From Burkholderiales bacterium (GTDB lineage Bacteria > Pseudomonadota > Gammaproteobacteria > Burkholderiales > Burkholderiaceae_C), in contig JACRPO010000007.1 in the NCBI GenBank assembly GCA_016223165.1, positions 1 through 64,000 on the forward strand: a stretch of 64,000 nucleotides of DNA, given 5' to 3'. Every line of letters starts with the position of its first letter. Positions within the stretch are counted from its first letter, which is position 1. The position numbers and the translations under genes were made by a program. The notes beneath the pieces are model-generated. The model was not told the DNA's origin and searched no databases. It saw only the letters and a program-made list of their open reading frames with translations. This document shows, one piece after another, positions 55,310 to 64,000 of the stretch.

Positions 55310-56944
55310 ATGACCGCTTCCCCCGCTCCCAACCCGCCTGCTGCGGCGACCTCCGTGCTCTGGCGCCAGCGCTGGCAACGCTTCGCCGCCGCGTCGCTGA
55401 AGGCTTTCCATGCCTATGCCACCTGGCTGGTCAGCATCTCGTGGCGCCGTTTCATCCTGCTCGCGCTGCTGCTGCTCGTCGTGGTGGGCATCCTGCACGA
55501 CCTGCCGCCCTTCACCTGGACCGTCACCGAGCAGATCGAGGAGCACGTGCCGCGCGTCCCCGTGCCGCCCAGACCGCCCGCAACGACCCGGCCCTCCGCC
55601 GAGCCCGCGCAGCCCAAACCGCCCAGGTCGCCCAGGCCGCCAGCGCCGGCAACGCCGCCCAGGGCGCCGGAAGCGGCAACGCCGCCAAGCCAGGACCTGC
55701 CCATCCGCATCGAGCGCCCGCGCAAGGGCGAGAAGACCGAGGGCCTGGACATCAGCATCGGCAGGGAGGGCATCCGCATCACGCCGCGCACGAGCGCCGC
55801 CAGCGCGCCGGCGGCGGTGAACGCGCCCGGCGCGACCGGCGCAAGCGGCGCGACCGGCGCGACCGGCGCGTCAGGCTCGGCCAGCGCGGCAGGCACACCG
55901 GCCAGCCCGTCCGCCGCCTCGGCAGGCGGCGCCCGGGCCGGGGCCGACTCCGCCGTGCACATCACGCTGCCCCCGGGCGCCACCAGCGACGCGGTGCGCG
56001 AAGCGGTCGAAGAGGCGCGCCAGGAGATCGAGGAGGCCATCCGCGCCGCGCGCGAAGATGCCGAGCAGGCGCGCCGCGAAGCCGAGGAGGCACGCGAAGA
56101 CGCCGAGCGCACGCTGGCCGAGGTCACCGGCACGCGCACGCGCCTGCGCAAGACGCGCTTCGGCATCGGCGACTTCCTCATGCAGTTCACCGTGCTGTGG
56201 GTGCTCGGCTCGGCCCTCATCAAGGCCACCTACAAGGGCCGCATGCAGGCCGAACGCCAGGCCGCGCGCGCCACCGAGACGGCCGAGTCCGAGTCGCTCA
56301 AGCGCCAGGTGATCGAGGCGCGCATGGCGGCCATGCAGGCGCAGGTGGAACCGCATTTCCTGTTCAACACGCTCGCCTCCATCGACCACCTGATCGAGAC
56401 CGACCCGGCACGCGCCAGCCAGATGCAGCGCAACCTGATCGCGCTGCTGCGCGCGAGCATGCCGACCATGCGCGAAGCGGCCGGCGGCGGGCCGGGCACC
56501 AGCAACGGCCTGCGCGACCTCGGGCGCGAGCTGGCGGTGATCCGCCCCTACCTCGAGATCCTGAAGGTGCGCATGGAAGAGCGCCTCGCCACCGAGATCG
56601 ACGTGCCCGAGGGCCTGCACTCGGCCGAGTTCCCGCCGATGATGGTGCAGACGCTCGTCGAGAACGCCATCAAGCATGGCCTGGAGCCCAAGCCCGAGGG
56701 CGGCAAGCTCAGCGTGCGCGCCCAGATCGTGCACGGCAAGCTGCAGGTGGTGGTGGCCGACACGGGCCTGGGCTTCGGCAAGGCCGCCACCGCCGGCACC
56801 GGCGTCGGCCTGGCCAACATCCGCGAGCGGCTGCAGCTGCTCTACGGACCCAAGGCCTCGCTCACGGTGGCGGAGAACAGCCCGAGCGGCACGGTGGTGA
56901 CGATCACCGTGCCCTACAAGACGATCGCCGGCACCGAGGCCTGA
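55310..56944 (+). CDS. LytS/YehU-type sensor histidine kinase (PF06580)
   Basis: A 544-residue membrane kinase. Helix 1 is at about residues 44-64 (RRFILLALLLLVVVGILHDL), then a long Pro/Ala/Glu-rich extracytoplasmic linker with a coiled-coil (about 215-285), helix 2 at about 291-312, and the kinase domain with QVEPHFLFNTLASIDHLIE (His349) and an N box VENAIKHGLEP (Asn452) and VADTGLGFGKA. The linker has a TGAS/TGAT repeat at 55829-55876. The response regulator is 700 bases downstream. It is divergent from the ECF sigma operon. Confidence 0.92.
   Translation: MTASPAPNPPAAATSVLWRQRWQRFAAASLKAFHAYATWLVSISWRRFILLALLLLVVVGILHDLPPFTWTVTEQIEEHVPRVPVPPRPPATTRPSAEPAQPKPPRSPRPPAPATPPRAPEAATPPSQDLPIRIERPRKGEKTEGLDISIGREGIRITPRTSAASAPAAVNAPGATGASGATGATGASGSASAAGTPASPSAASAGGARAGADSAVHITLPPGATSDAVREAVEEARQEIEEAIRAAREDAEQARREAEEAREDAERTLAEVTGTRTRLRKTRFGIGDFLMQFTVLWVLGSALIKATYKGRMQAERQAARATETAESESLKRQVIEARMAAMQAQVEPHFLFNTLASIDHLIETDPARASQMQRNLIALLRASMPTMREAAGGGPGTSNGLRDLGRELAVIRPYLEILKVRMEERLATEIDVPEGLHSAEFPPMMVQTLVENAIKHGLEPKPEGGKLSVRAQIVHGKLQVVVADTGLGFGKAATAGTGVGLANIRERLQLLYGPKASLTVAENSPSGTVVTITVPYKTIAGTEA
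55829..55876 (+). repeat. 9-base repeat in the histidine kinase linker
   Basis: GGCGCGACC-type units recur (GGCGCGACCGGCGCAAGC), encoding GATGASGATGATGASG. It preserves the reading frame and is probably a spacer of variable length. Confidence 0.7.
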
Positions 56945-57035
56945 CGAGGCAGGAAGGCGCACAAGACCCCGGGCGGCGCGCCGAATCGAAGCTCGCGCAT
57001 GCCGGCCGCGGCGAGAAGACGGAGGACAGCACTCG

Positions 57036-57590
57036 ATGAGCACGATCACCGACGACGACATCCACGCGTTCGCTCCCGCCGACGCCCGTCCAACAGCCGC
57101 AGCCGCAGACCACGGCGCCCGCACGCGTGACAACCCGCGTGACAACCCGCGCGGGCGCCGTTGGTGGCCGTGGGTGTTGCTGGCGCTGGCCGCGCTCTTC
57201 GTGGCCGGCGTCGTCGGCGGCGTGCTGGTGCTCGGCCAGACGCTCGATCAGGCGCTCGGCGGCCTCGATATCCGCGTCGACGGCGAACATGTGCTGACCG
57301 TGCCACGCGGTGAAGCCGCCTGGTGGGCTGTCGCCGCCGGCGTGCTGGCGGGCATGGTCGTGCTCGTGGTCGTGCCGCTGTCGCTGCTGCTGGTCCTGCT
57401 CATCGCCGCGCTCGTGCTCGCGGCTGCCTTGGTGGTGATGCTGGCCGTCGGCGCGCTCGCGCTGTCGCCGCTGTGGGTGATCGCGCTGCTCATCTGGCTG
57501 GCGCTGCGCGAGCCGCGCGCACGCCAGGCCGGCGCGCCGGCCACGCCCGCATCCGCCCACGCCGCCGCTCCCGCCCCGCGCGAGGCATGA
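57036..57590 (+). CDS. Membrane protein of unknown function between kinase and regulator
   Basis: A 184-residue protein with a charged N-terminus (residues 1-42), helix 1 (about 43-66, WWPWVLLALAALFVAGVVGG), a short external loop (LGGLDIRVDGEHVLTVPRGE), and two to three further helices (about 95-160). The C-terminus is Ala/Pro-rich. It lies in the operon between the histidine kinase and the LytTR regulator, so it may be a signalling accessory; I do not recognise the family. Confidence 0.8.
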   Translation: MSTITDDDIHAFAPADARPTAAAADHGARTRDNPRDNPRGRRWWPWVLLALAALFVAGVVGGVLVLGQTLDQALGGLDIRVDGEHVLTVPRGEAAWWAVAAGVLAGMVVLVVVPLSLLLVLLIAALVLAAALVVMLAVGALALSPLWVIALLIWLALREPRARQAGAPATPASAHAAAPAPREA

Positions 57591-57653
57591 TCGCGGCCTC
57601 GGCTGCCGGCCTTCGCCGGCGGCCAGCGCCTGCGCCAACCCAGGAACGACGCC

Positions 57654-58538
57654 ATGACGCTGCAACCCGTCTCGCCGGCACCGCGCGCCGTGCTCGCCGA
57701 CGACGAACGCCTGATGCGCGAGCAGTTGCGCGCCCGCCTGGCCGAGGTCTGGCCCGAGCTCGAGATCGTCGCCGAGGCGAAGAACGGCGTCGAGGCCGTG
57801 CAGCTCGTCGAGAAGCACCGGCCCGACATCGTCTTCCTCGACATCCGCATGCCCGGCCTCACCGGCGTGGAGGCGGCGCGGCAGATCGCGCAGATGGCCC
57901 CGCCCGAGAGAGGCGCTGACGGAACCGAGCGCGCCGATGACGGGGATGGCGGCGATGACGACCCGCTGCTGCCCGAGGTCGTCTTCATCACCGCCTACGA
58001 CCAGTATGCGGTCGAGGCCTTCGAGCAGGGCGTCGCCGACTATGTGCTCAAGCCCGCCGAGCGCGAGCGCCTGCAGCTCACCGTGGCCCGCATCAAGAAG
58101 CGGCTGGCCGCGCGCGCGCAGGGCCTGCCGGCACCGGCCGATGCGGCCAGCGTCGTGCCGCTGCAGCAGCTGCTGCACGACCTCGCGTCGCGCATGAGCG
58201 GCAAGGCCCCGCAGTACCTCGAGTGGATCCAGGCCAACGTCGGCCAGAACATCCAGATGATCGCCGTCGACGAGGTGCTCTTCTTCATCAGCGACGAGAA
58301 GTACACGCGCGTGCAGACGCCGCAGGTGGAGGCGCTCATCCGCAAGCCGATCAAGGAGCTCGTCGACGAGCTCGACCCGCGCAGGTTCTGGCAGATCCAC
58401 CGCAGCACGCTCGTCAACGTCAACGCCATCGCCGGCGTCAGCCGCGACTTCCGCGGCCGCCAGATCGTGGCCATCCGCGGCCACGGCGAGAAGCTCGAAG
58501 TGAGCCGCAGCTACACCGGGCTCTTCAAGGGCATGTAG
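57654..58538 (+). CDS. LytTR-type response regulator
   Basis: A 294-residue regulator. The receiver domain has Asp63 in VFLDIRMPGLTGVEAARQIA as the phosphorylation site and an insert rich in Asp/Gly (about residues 85-103) before the VVFITAYDQYAVEAFEQGV segment. The C-terminal LytTR DNA-binding domain has IAVDEVLFFISDEKYTRV and FWQIHRSTLVNVNAIAGVSR. It partners the PF06580 kinase at 55310, the usual LytS/LytR-type pair. Confidence 0.94.
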   Translation: MTLQPVSPAPRAVLADDERLMREQLRARLAEVWPELEIVAEAKNGVEAVQLVEKHRPDIVFLDIRMPGLTGVEAARQIAQMAPPERGADGTERADDGDGGDDDPLLPEVVFITAYDQYAVEAFEQGVADYVLKPAERERLQLTVARIKKRLAARAQGLPAPADAASVVPLQQLLHDLASRMSGKAPQYLEWIQANVGQNIQMIAVDEVLFFISDEKYTRVQTPQVEALIRKPIKELVDELDPRRFWQIHRSTLVNVNAIAGVSRDFRGRQIVAIRGHGEKLEVSRSYTGLFKGM

Positions 58539-58774
58539 GCCCGACGGCGCCGATGCGCCGGATGCGCCGACTGCGCGATTGCGCCGGCGCGCGGCCCCGG
58601 CGCCGGCCCCGCAAACATCGCTCTCGCGCCTCGCCGGCCGCGCTACGCTCGCGCAACACCCCCCGCGATTGGGTGGCCGTCGTTACGGGCCCGCGAGTGC
58701 GCTTGCCTCGTGGCGACCGGCTGCGCCGACACAACTGAAGCAACTCCTCGCAACCCCGCACCCATGGTCACGGC

Positions 58775-59941
58775 ATGAGCGCACACCGGTCGTTATGGTC
58801 CGCCCCAAGCTGGATGACGCGGTGGGCACGGCGCCTGCGTCGCGCATCGCACCCGGACGAGCCGGCCCCGCTCGACACCGACACCGACACGCACATGCTG
58901 CAGACCGCCCAGGACCCCTCGCAACGCCGCTTCGACTTCACGCGGCGCGGCACGCCGCCGGCGGGCACCGCGCCCACCGGCTGGATCAGGCGCGAGGAAG
59001 CGATCATGGGCACGGCCATCTCGGTCGAGCTGTGGTCCGACGATGCGAAGAGCGGCACCGCCGCCGCCGCCGCGGTGATGGGCGAGATGCACCGCATCGA
59101 CCGCCGCATGAGCCCGCACAAGGCCAGCTCGGAGCTGTCGCGCATCAACCAGGGCGCCGGCGTGCGGCCGGTGCCTTGCGGCGAGGAGATGTTCCGCCTG
59201 CTGACGCGCGCACAGGAGTTCGCCGAGCTCTCGCGCGGCGCCTTCGACATCACCTACGCCGCGGTGGGGCACCTCTACGACTACCGCGCCGGCGTGCGCC
59301 CCGACGACGCCACGCTCGAAGCGGCACGCGCCGCCGTCGGCTGGCGCCAGCTCGAGCTCGACGTGCGCGCCCGCACGGTGCGCTTCCAGCGCCCCGGCAT
59401 GCGCATCGACCTCGGCGGCTTCGCCAAGGGCTACGCGGTGGACAACGCCATCGCGCTGCTGCGGCAACTGGGCATCCGCCACGCCTATGTCGCGGCCGGC
59501 GGCGACAGCCGCGTGCTCGGCGACCGCCGCGGCCGCCCGTGGACGGTGGCCATCCGCGACCCGCGCCGGCCCGGTGAGGTGATCGCTGTGTTACCTCTTG
59601 AAGACACTGCGATCTCAACTTCGGGCGATTACGAGCGATATTTCGATGAGCCGGGCCCCGCCGGCCAGGTGACACGCCACCACCACCTCATCGACCCGGC
59701 CACCGGCCGCTCGCCGCGGGACGTGACGAGCGTCACGATCCTCGCCCCCGACGGCCTCACGGCCGAGGCCTTGAGCAAGTCGGTCTTCGTGCTCGGCCCC
59801 ACGCGCGGGCTGGAACTTCTGGAAACGATCCCAGGCGTCGACGCGGTCATCATCGACTCGCGAGGGCGCCTGCACGCCACCCCTGGCCTGCTGCACGCCG
59901 GCCAGGCCGGAACCCCGGACCAACAAGGAGAACACGCATGA
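58775..59941 (+). CDS. apbE: FAD:protein FMN transferase (ApbE family)
   Basis: A 388-residue enzyme that transfers FMN from FAD to a Thr/Ser of a target protein, usually in the periplasm. Motifs are MGTAISVELWSDDAK, RMSPHKASSELSRINQGA, IDLGGFAKGYAVDNAIALL, AGGDSRVLGDRRGR, ISTSGDYERYF, HHLIDPATGRSPRD. In the C-terminal motif TAEALSKSVFVLG a Glu is where most relatives have Asp. The N-terminus (residues 1-70) has no clear signal peptide; a later start such as Met41 (58895) is possible. It overlaps the next gene by 4 bases (ATGA). Confidence 0.93.
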   Translation: MSAHRSLWSAPSWMTRWARRLRRASHPDEPAPLDTDTDTHMLQTAQDPSQRRFDFTRRGTPPAGTAPTGWIRREEAIMGTAISVELWSDDAKSGTAAAAAVMGEMHRIDRRMSPHKASSELSRINQGAGVRPVPCGEEMFRLLTRAQEFAELSRGAFDITYAAVGHLYDYRAGVRPDDATLEAARAAVGWRQLELDVRARTVRFQRPGMRIDLGGFAKGYAVDNAIALLRQLGIRHAYVAAGGDSRVLGDRRGRPWTVAIRDPRRPGEVIAVLPLEDTAISTSGDYERYFDEPGPAGQVTRHHHLIDPATGRSPRDVTSVTILAPDGLTAEALSKSVFVLGPTRGLELLETIPGVDAVIIDSRGRLHATPGLLHAGQAGTPDQQGEHA

Positions 59942-62900
59942 CACGCAGCTCTGGCTCGCTCGACCCCGCCACAGGCGCCATGGGTGGATCCCCCGGTCGA
60001 ACACCGACCTCCCAGGGCAAGGTGCCCGCCTGGTCACCGCTGGCCGTTGTCGTTGCCGCCGCACTGCTTGCCGCCTGCAGCGGCAGCAGCTCCGACAACA
60101 ACGACAGCGTCGTCGTGCAAGGCGACGTGCCCGTGGTCTACGCGAAGCGATCGACGGCGATCCGCATGAACCCCACCGACGGCACGCCCAGCGCCAACGG
60201 CGGCGACCTCATGCTGCGCGAGAAGTCGAGCCCGAGCGCGCGCGAGCACAACCTCACCGCCCAGTACACGCAGGGCAACGGGGATGCCAGCGACCCCGAG
60301 GTCAGCTACGACGGCAAGAAGGTCGTCTTCGCGATGCGCTGCCCGACCAGCAACACCGCCACCGTCGCCGACGCCAACGGCACGCAGGTGGCGGCGTGCA
60401 CCGGCCGCTGGAACATCTGGGAATACGACATGACCGGCACGGGCCTGGCCGCCGGCAAGTTCCGCCGGCTGACGAGCTCGACCGCCGACGACGACGTCGA
60501 CCCGGCCTACCTGCCGGCCGGCCAGGGCTTCGTCTTCTCGTCCAACCGCCAGGCCAAGAGCAGCCGCAACCAGGCGCTCGGCCGCTCGTACAAGGCGCTC
60601 GACGAGTACGAGCGCGAGCAGGTGCTCAACCTGCACACGATGGACGCCAACGGCGGCGCCATCCAGCAGATCACCTTCAACCAGAGCCACGACCGCAACC
60701 CGGTGGTGCGCGCCAACGGCGACATCATGTTCGCGCGCTGGGAGCACGTGGCCGACCGCAACCGCTTCGCCGTCTTCCGCGCCAAGCCCGACGGCACCGA
60801 CCTGTTCGTGCTCTACGGCGCGCACAGCCCCGGCAACAGCTACCTGCACCCGCGCGAGACCGATCCGAACGGCCGCTTCAAGGGCTACCTGACGAGCTCG
60901 CTGATGAGCCTGTCGGGCACGCAGGAAGGCGGCTCGCTGCAGTTCATCGACGCCGCCAACTACAGCGAGTACGGCACGCCGGCCAACACCAGCGTGCCGG
61001 CGCAGGGCGGCCAGCGCGAGGGCACCGACAAGCCGCTCGCCGACGGCCGCGGACTCAGCCAGTACGGCCGCATCAGCACGCCCTATCCGCTGTGGGACGG
61101 CACCGACCGCATCCTCATCGCCTACCGGCCGTGCGAAGTCACGCGCAACGGCAACGTCGTGCCCTGCGTCAGCCTCACGGCCGAGGAGCGCGCGCTCCTG
61201 TCCGACGAGACGATGACGCGCGAGCAGCGCGCCGCCGCCGCCGTGCAGGACAACGCGCCGGCCGCCTACGGCATCTACATGTTCGACCCGCGCGACAACA
61301 CCTGGCTCAACGTGGCCGCGCCGCCGCCCGGCTTCATGTACACCGACCCGATCCCGCTGCAGGCGCGCGCCGAGCCCAACGCGACGCAGCCGACGACGGT
61401 CGACCCGACGCTGGCGCAGCAGGACATGGCGCTGATCGAGGTGCGCAGCGTCTACGACACCGACGGCCTGCAGCGCATGGCCGAGCCGATGTTCGCCGCC
61501 GGCGACAAACCCGCCGGCTGCACCACCGGCATCGCCATGAAGGCGGCGACGCCCGATGCGACGGAGACGCGCACCTCGGTGGCCGATCTCGTGCGCATGA
61601 AGGATCCGGCCGACCCCGCCTACCACTGCACGCCGGTGCGCTTCGTGCGGGCGCTGCGCGCGGTGGCGCCGCCTTCGGGCATGGGCACGCGCGAGGTCAT
61701 CGGCGAGACCGACTTCGAGCAGCAGCAGATCCTCGGCTACGCGCCGGTGGAGCCCGACGGCTCGTTCAAGCTGCAGGTACCGGCAGACATCCCGCTCGCG
61801 CTGCAGATCGTCGACGGCCAGGGCCGTGCCTTTCAGACGCACACCAACTGGATCCAGGTGCGCCCGGGCGAGCGCCGCACCTGCGACGGCTGCCACAGCC
61901 CGCGCCGCGGCGCTGCGCTCAACAGCGGCGTGGTCGTGAATACGATGCCCGCGGCGGTGAAGCCGACGCTGTCGTCGCAGCACCAGTCCGGCGAGACGAT
62001 GGCCTCGCTGCGTGCCCGCCTCGACTCGAGCGCGCTGACGCTGGGCACGCATCCGGTCTTCACCGACGAGTGGGCCGACACCACCAAGCCCGGCGTCACG
62101 GCGCGCCAGAGCATCTCGCTGAAGTACACCGGCAATGCGAGCGCCGCCGACGACCTGACGACGGCGGTGCCGGTGAACGGCGTCATCAACTACCCCGAGC
62201 ACATCCAGCCGCTGTGGACCAAGGTGCGCGGTACCGGCGGCGCCAACACCTGCACCACCTGCCACAACGACCCGCTGAAGCTCGACCTGCGCGGCACCGT
62301 GGCCGGCACCGGCCGCCTCGTCTCCTACGAGGAACTGCTGCTCGGCGACCCGCAGCTCGACGCCAACGGCCAGCCGGTGACGCGCCTCGTCGAAGGCGTG
62401 CCCGAGGTCGTGCGCGGCCCGGCACTCGTCAACACGAGCAGCGGCGCCAACAACACCGCCGGCCAGGCGCGCAAGAGCCGCCTCACGGAGATCATGTTCG
62501 GCGACACGCTGCTCGTCGGTGCCGATGCGCGCGCCGCGCACCCGAACCCGCCGGGCACGGCGCCGAACCACGCGACGCTGCTGAACAAGGCCGAGAAGCG
62601 CCTGCTCGCCGAATGGATGGACCTCGGCGGGCAGTACTACAACGACCCGTTCAACGCCACCGGCGGTGTCCGCGCAATCACCGGACTGTCGGAGCAGACC
62701 TTCACCACCAGCGTGCTGCCGGTGCTGCAGGCCAACTGCGTGAGCTGCCACCAGCCGGGTCTCGGCTTCCAGCGCAACCGTTTCATCCTGACTGGCAATC
62801 CCGAAGGTGACTTCAACGTGACGCTGACGATGGTCAACAATGCCTGCCTGGCCTCGGCCAACCCGCTGCTGGCGAGGCCGTCGACGGTGCCGCACCCCAA

Positions 62901-62991
62901 CGGCGCCACCGGCCAGACGGCGGCGGTGCTGGCGGTGGGCAGCCCGGGCTACACGGCCATCGCCAACTGGATCGCGACGGCCTGCAACTGA
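59938..62991 (+). CDS. Tri-haem HzsA-like/PD40 lipoprotein
   Basis: A 1017-residue exported protein. A signal with lipobox LLAACSG puts the acylated Cys at residue 47. The N-terminal ~500 residues look like WD40/PD40 blades (SDPEVSYDGKKVVFAMRCP, VDPAYLPAGQGFVFSSNRQA, RNPVVRANGDIMFARWEHV), as in hydrazine synthase alpha-related proteins. Three c-haem motifs follow: CDGCH (649-653), CTTCH (772-776) and CVSCH (934-938). It probably carries electrons at the outer surface or in the periplasm. It is translationally coupled to apbE. The true HzsA reaction is not implied; the family contains many HzsA-related proteins of unknown activity. Confidence 0.85.
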   Translation: MTRSSGSLDPATGAMGGSPGRTPTSQGKVPAWSPLAVVVAAALLAACSGSSSDNNDSVVVQGDVPVVYAKRSTAIRMNPTDGTPSANGGDLMLREKSSPSAREHNLTAQYTQGNGDASDPEVSYDGKKVVFAMRCPTSNTATVADANGTQVAACTGRWNIWEYDMTGTGLAAGKFRRLTSSTADDDVDPAYLPAGQGFVFSSNRQAKSSRNQALGRSYKALDEYEREQVLNLHTMDANGGAIQQITFNQSHDRNPVVRANGDIMFARWEHVADRNRFAVFRAKPDGTDLFVLYGAHSPGNSYLHPRETDPNGRFKGYLTSSLMSLSGTQEGGSLQFIDAANYSEYGTPANTSVPAQGGQREGTDKPLADGRGLSQYGRISTPYPLWDGTDRILIAYRPCEVTRNGNVVPCVSLTAEERALLSDETMTREQRAAAAVQDNAPAAYGIYMFDPRDNTWLNVAAPPPGFMYTDPIPLQARAEPNATQPTTVDPTLAQQDMALIEVRSVYDTDGLQRMAEPMFAAGDKPAGCTTGIAMKAATPDATETRTSVADLVRMKDPADPAYHCTPVRFVRALRAVAPPSGMGTREVIGETDFEQQQILGYAPVEPDGSFKLQVPADIPLALQIVDGQGRAFQTHTNWIQVRPGERRTCDGCHSPRRGAALNSGVVVNTMPAAVKPTLSSQHQSGETMASLRARLDSSALTLGTHPVFTDEWADTTKPGVTARQSISLKYTGNASAADDLTTAVPVNGVINYPEHIQPLWTKVRGTGGANTCTTCHNDPLKLDLRGTVAGTGRLVSYEELLLGDPQLDANGQPVTRLVEGVPEVVRGPALVNTSSGANNTAGQARKSRLTEIMFGDTLLVGADARAAHPNPPGTAPNHATLLNKAEKRLLAEWMDLGGQYYNDPFNATGGVRAITGLSEQTFTTSVLPVLQANCVSCHQPGLGFQRNRFILTGNPEGDFNVTLTMVNNACLASANPLLARPSTVPHPNGATGQTAAVLAVGSPGYTAIANWIATACN

Positions 62992-63043
62992 GACCCAGAG
63001 CGCGGGCGGCGGACGCCGCCCGCGATTACCGTTCATCGCTGTC

Positions 63044-63697
63044 ATGACCCCACCGCCGCACCGCCGCATCCTTCATCCCGCCCGGCGTGCGGCCGTGGCG
63101 GCGGCCGCCACCGCCTTCGGGCTGCTCGGGCTGGCCTCCTGCGGCGGCGGCGACGGCACCAACCCGTTCGACAACGCCGCCACCGTCACCAACCCGACGG
63201 GCACGACGAACGGGCAGAAGCTGTCCTTCGCCTACTTCCAGCGCTGCGTGATGCCCATCCTCAACGCGCAGCTGCCGGTGACGATCAACGGCGTCACCTC
63301 GATCAACAGCTGCGCCGCCGGCGGCTGCCACGACAACACCAACGGCACCGGCGGCGCGCTGCGCCTCACCGGCAGCGCGGCCCTGATCGATCTCGCATCG
63401 GCCGCCAACACACCCGACGTCGTGCGCACGAGCGCGATGTACCGCAACTTCTACTCCTCGCAGGGCGAGACGCTGATCGGCGCGCCGCTCGCCAGCCGCC
63501 TGCTGAACAAGCCACTGGTGCGCACGGTATTGCACGGCGGCGGGCTCATCTTTGCCGACGAGAACGATGCCAATGCGAGGATCATCCGCTACTGGATCAC
63601 CCGGCCCATGCCGGCCGGGCAGGACGAATTCAGCAGCGCCGCGGCCAATCTGTTCACACCGGCCGACGTCAACACCGGCAGCTGCAATACGGACTGA
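63044..63697 (+). CDS. Lipoprotein with CX4CH motif (putative mono-haem protein)
   Basis: A 217-residue lipoprotein; the lipobox LLGLASCGG puts the acylated Cys at residue 33. A typical cytochrome-c entry sequence (FQRCVMPILNA) precedes CAAGGCH (residues 90-96), which has four residues between the cysteines instead of two. The C-terminal half has SASSRL-like helices (GAPLASRLLNKPLVRTVLHG, ARIIRYWITRPMPAGQDEF) seen in these small c-type proteins. It follows the tri-haem protein by 52 bases and may be its partner. Haem binding is plausible but not certain. Confidence 0.75.
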   Translation: MTPPPHRRILHPARRAAVAAAATAFGLLGLASCGGGDGTNPFDNAATVTNPTGTTNGQKLSFAYFQRCVMPILNAQLPVTINGVTSINSCAAGGCHDNTNGTGGALRLTGSAALIDLASAANTPDVVRTSAMYRNFYSSQGETLIGAPLASRLLNKPLVRTVLHGGGLIFADENDANARIIRYWITRPMPAGQDEFSSAAANLFTPADVNTGSCNTD

Positions 63698-63757
63698 ATG
63701 GACTGGACCGCTGCCCAAGGTCGTTGGGGCGTTCGCAACAAGAAGGGCATCAGGGGC

Positions 63758-64000
63758 ATGAGGGTCTCGACATGGCTGCGGCATCGCACCAGGGCCACGG
63801 CGCTGCCGCTGTGGCTGGCCGGCCTGCTGGCGCTGGCAGCGCTGGCGGTTGCCGACCCGGCGCCGGCGCAGACGGCCACGCCGCCGGCACCCGTGCCGGG
63901 CTCGCCCCTGCCAGCGCCTGCGGCCGCTTCCGCGCCGACCGCTTCTCCTGCCCCTTCGGCGCCCGCGGCAACCCCCGCAACCGCCCCGTCCGTGGCCGCG
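63758..64000 (+). CDS. Exported protein, N-terminal part (cut by window edge)
   Basis: The first 81 codons only. A signal peptide (RATALPLWLAGLLALAALAV, cleavage after APAQ) is followed by a Pro/Ala/Ser/Thr-rich region, as in periplasmic linkers. There is an AAGAAGGG about 10 bases upstream of the ATG. It lies 60 bases after the CX4CH lipoprotein and is likely part of the same operon. The function cannot be told. Confidence 0.6.
   Translation, partial: MRVSTWLRHRTRATALPLWLAGLLALAALAVADPAPAQTATPPAPVPGSPLPAPAAASAPTASPAPSAPAATPATAPSVAA

Noticed and set aside
55829..55876. TGAT/TGAS residues in the kinase linker as possible ApbE flavinylation sites
   Set aside because: The full target consensus with an upstream Asp is missing and the segment is a simple 9-base repeat, so low complexity is the better explanation.
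59938..62991. Genuine hydrazine synthase alpha subunit
   Set aside because: The HzsB/HzsC partners are absent and the host is not an anammox bacterium; only fold and haem pattern are shared.

Overview
The window is high-GC, gene-dense DNA that looks like a chromosome of a Burkholderiales betaproteobacterium, probably of the Rubrivivax/Leptothrix/Methylibium type. The basis is the order of the ribosomal and RNA polymerase genes, the very GC-rich third codon positions, and lineage-typical genes such as a fused indolepyruvate ferredoxin oxidoreductase, YceI paralogues, TRAP transporters and a PF06580/LytTR pair. The species cannot be named from sequence reading alone.

Positions 1-18400 are the core information-processing supercluster, all on the minus strand: tRNA-Tyr, tRNA-Gly, tRNA-Thr, tuf, tRNA-Trp, secE, nusG, rplK, rplA, rplJ, rplL, rpoB, rpoC, then rpsL, rpsG, fusA and the start of a second tuf copy that runs off the left edge. 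One plus-strand PIN-domain gene sits between rpoC and rpsL. The long spacers contain strong RNA hairpins.

Positions 18600-29300 hold the tryptophan genes trpE-G-D-C on the minus strand. They are preceded by what looks like a complete transcription attenuator, with a 30-codon leader peptide carrying three Trp codons. Next come a chalcone isomerase-like secreted protein, gph, a saccharopine dehydrogenase-like enzyme, a protein that looks like two AP2-type domains, an Lrp/AsnC regulator, rpe, and a RuBisCO-like protein gene.

Positions 29300-47700 hold a DUF1537 kinase paired with the RuBisCO-like protein, apaG, a membrane diguanylate cyclase, an AsnC-type regulator divergent from a fused indolepyruvate oxidoreductase, a 161-bp nested palindrome, a Nudix hydrolase, a cytochrome b561/triple-YceI cluster, a complete TRAP transporter with an amidase, two small membrane proteins, and a divergent Rrf2/NhaR regulator pair.

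Positions 47700-64000 are richer in regulation and accessory functions: a 1261-residue AfsR-like ATPase regulator, an ECF sigma/membrane regulator/secreted protein operon with striking repeat arrays around its promoter regions, a LytS/LytTR two-component system, and an electron-transfer locus. That last locus has an ApbE flavin transferase overlapping a three-CXXCH, PD40/HzsA-like lipoprotein, followed by a lipoprotein with an unusual CX4CH motif and the beginning of another exported protein cut by the window edge. This last cluster and the RuBisCO-like/kinase pair are the best candidates for poorly described biology.
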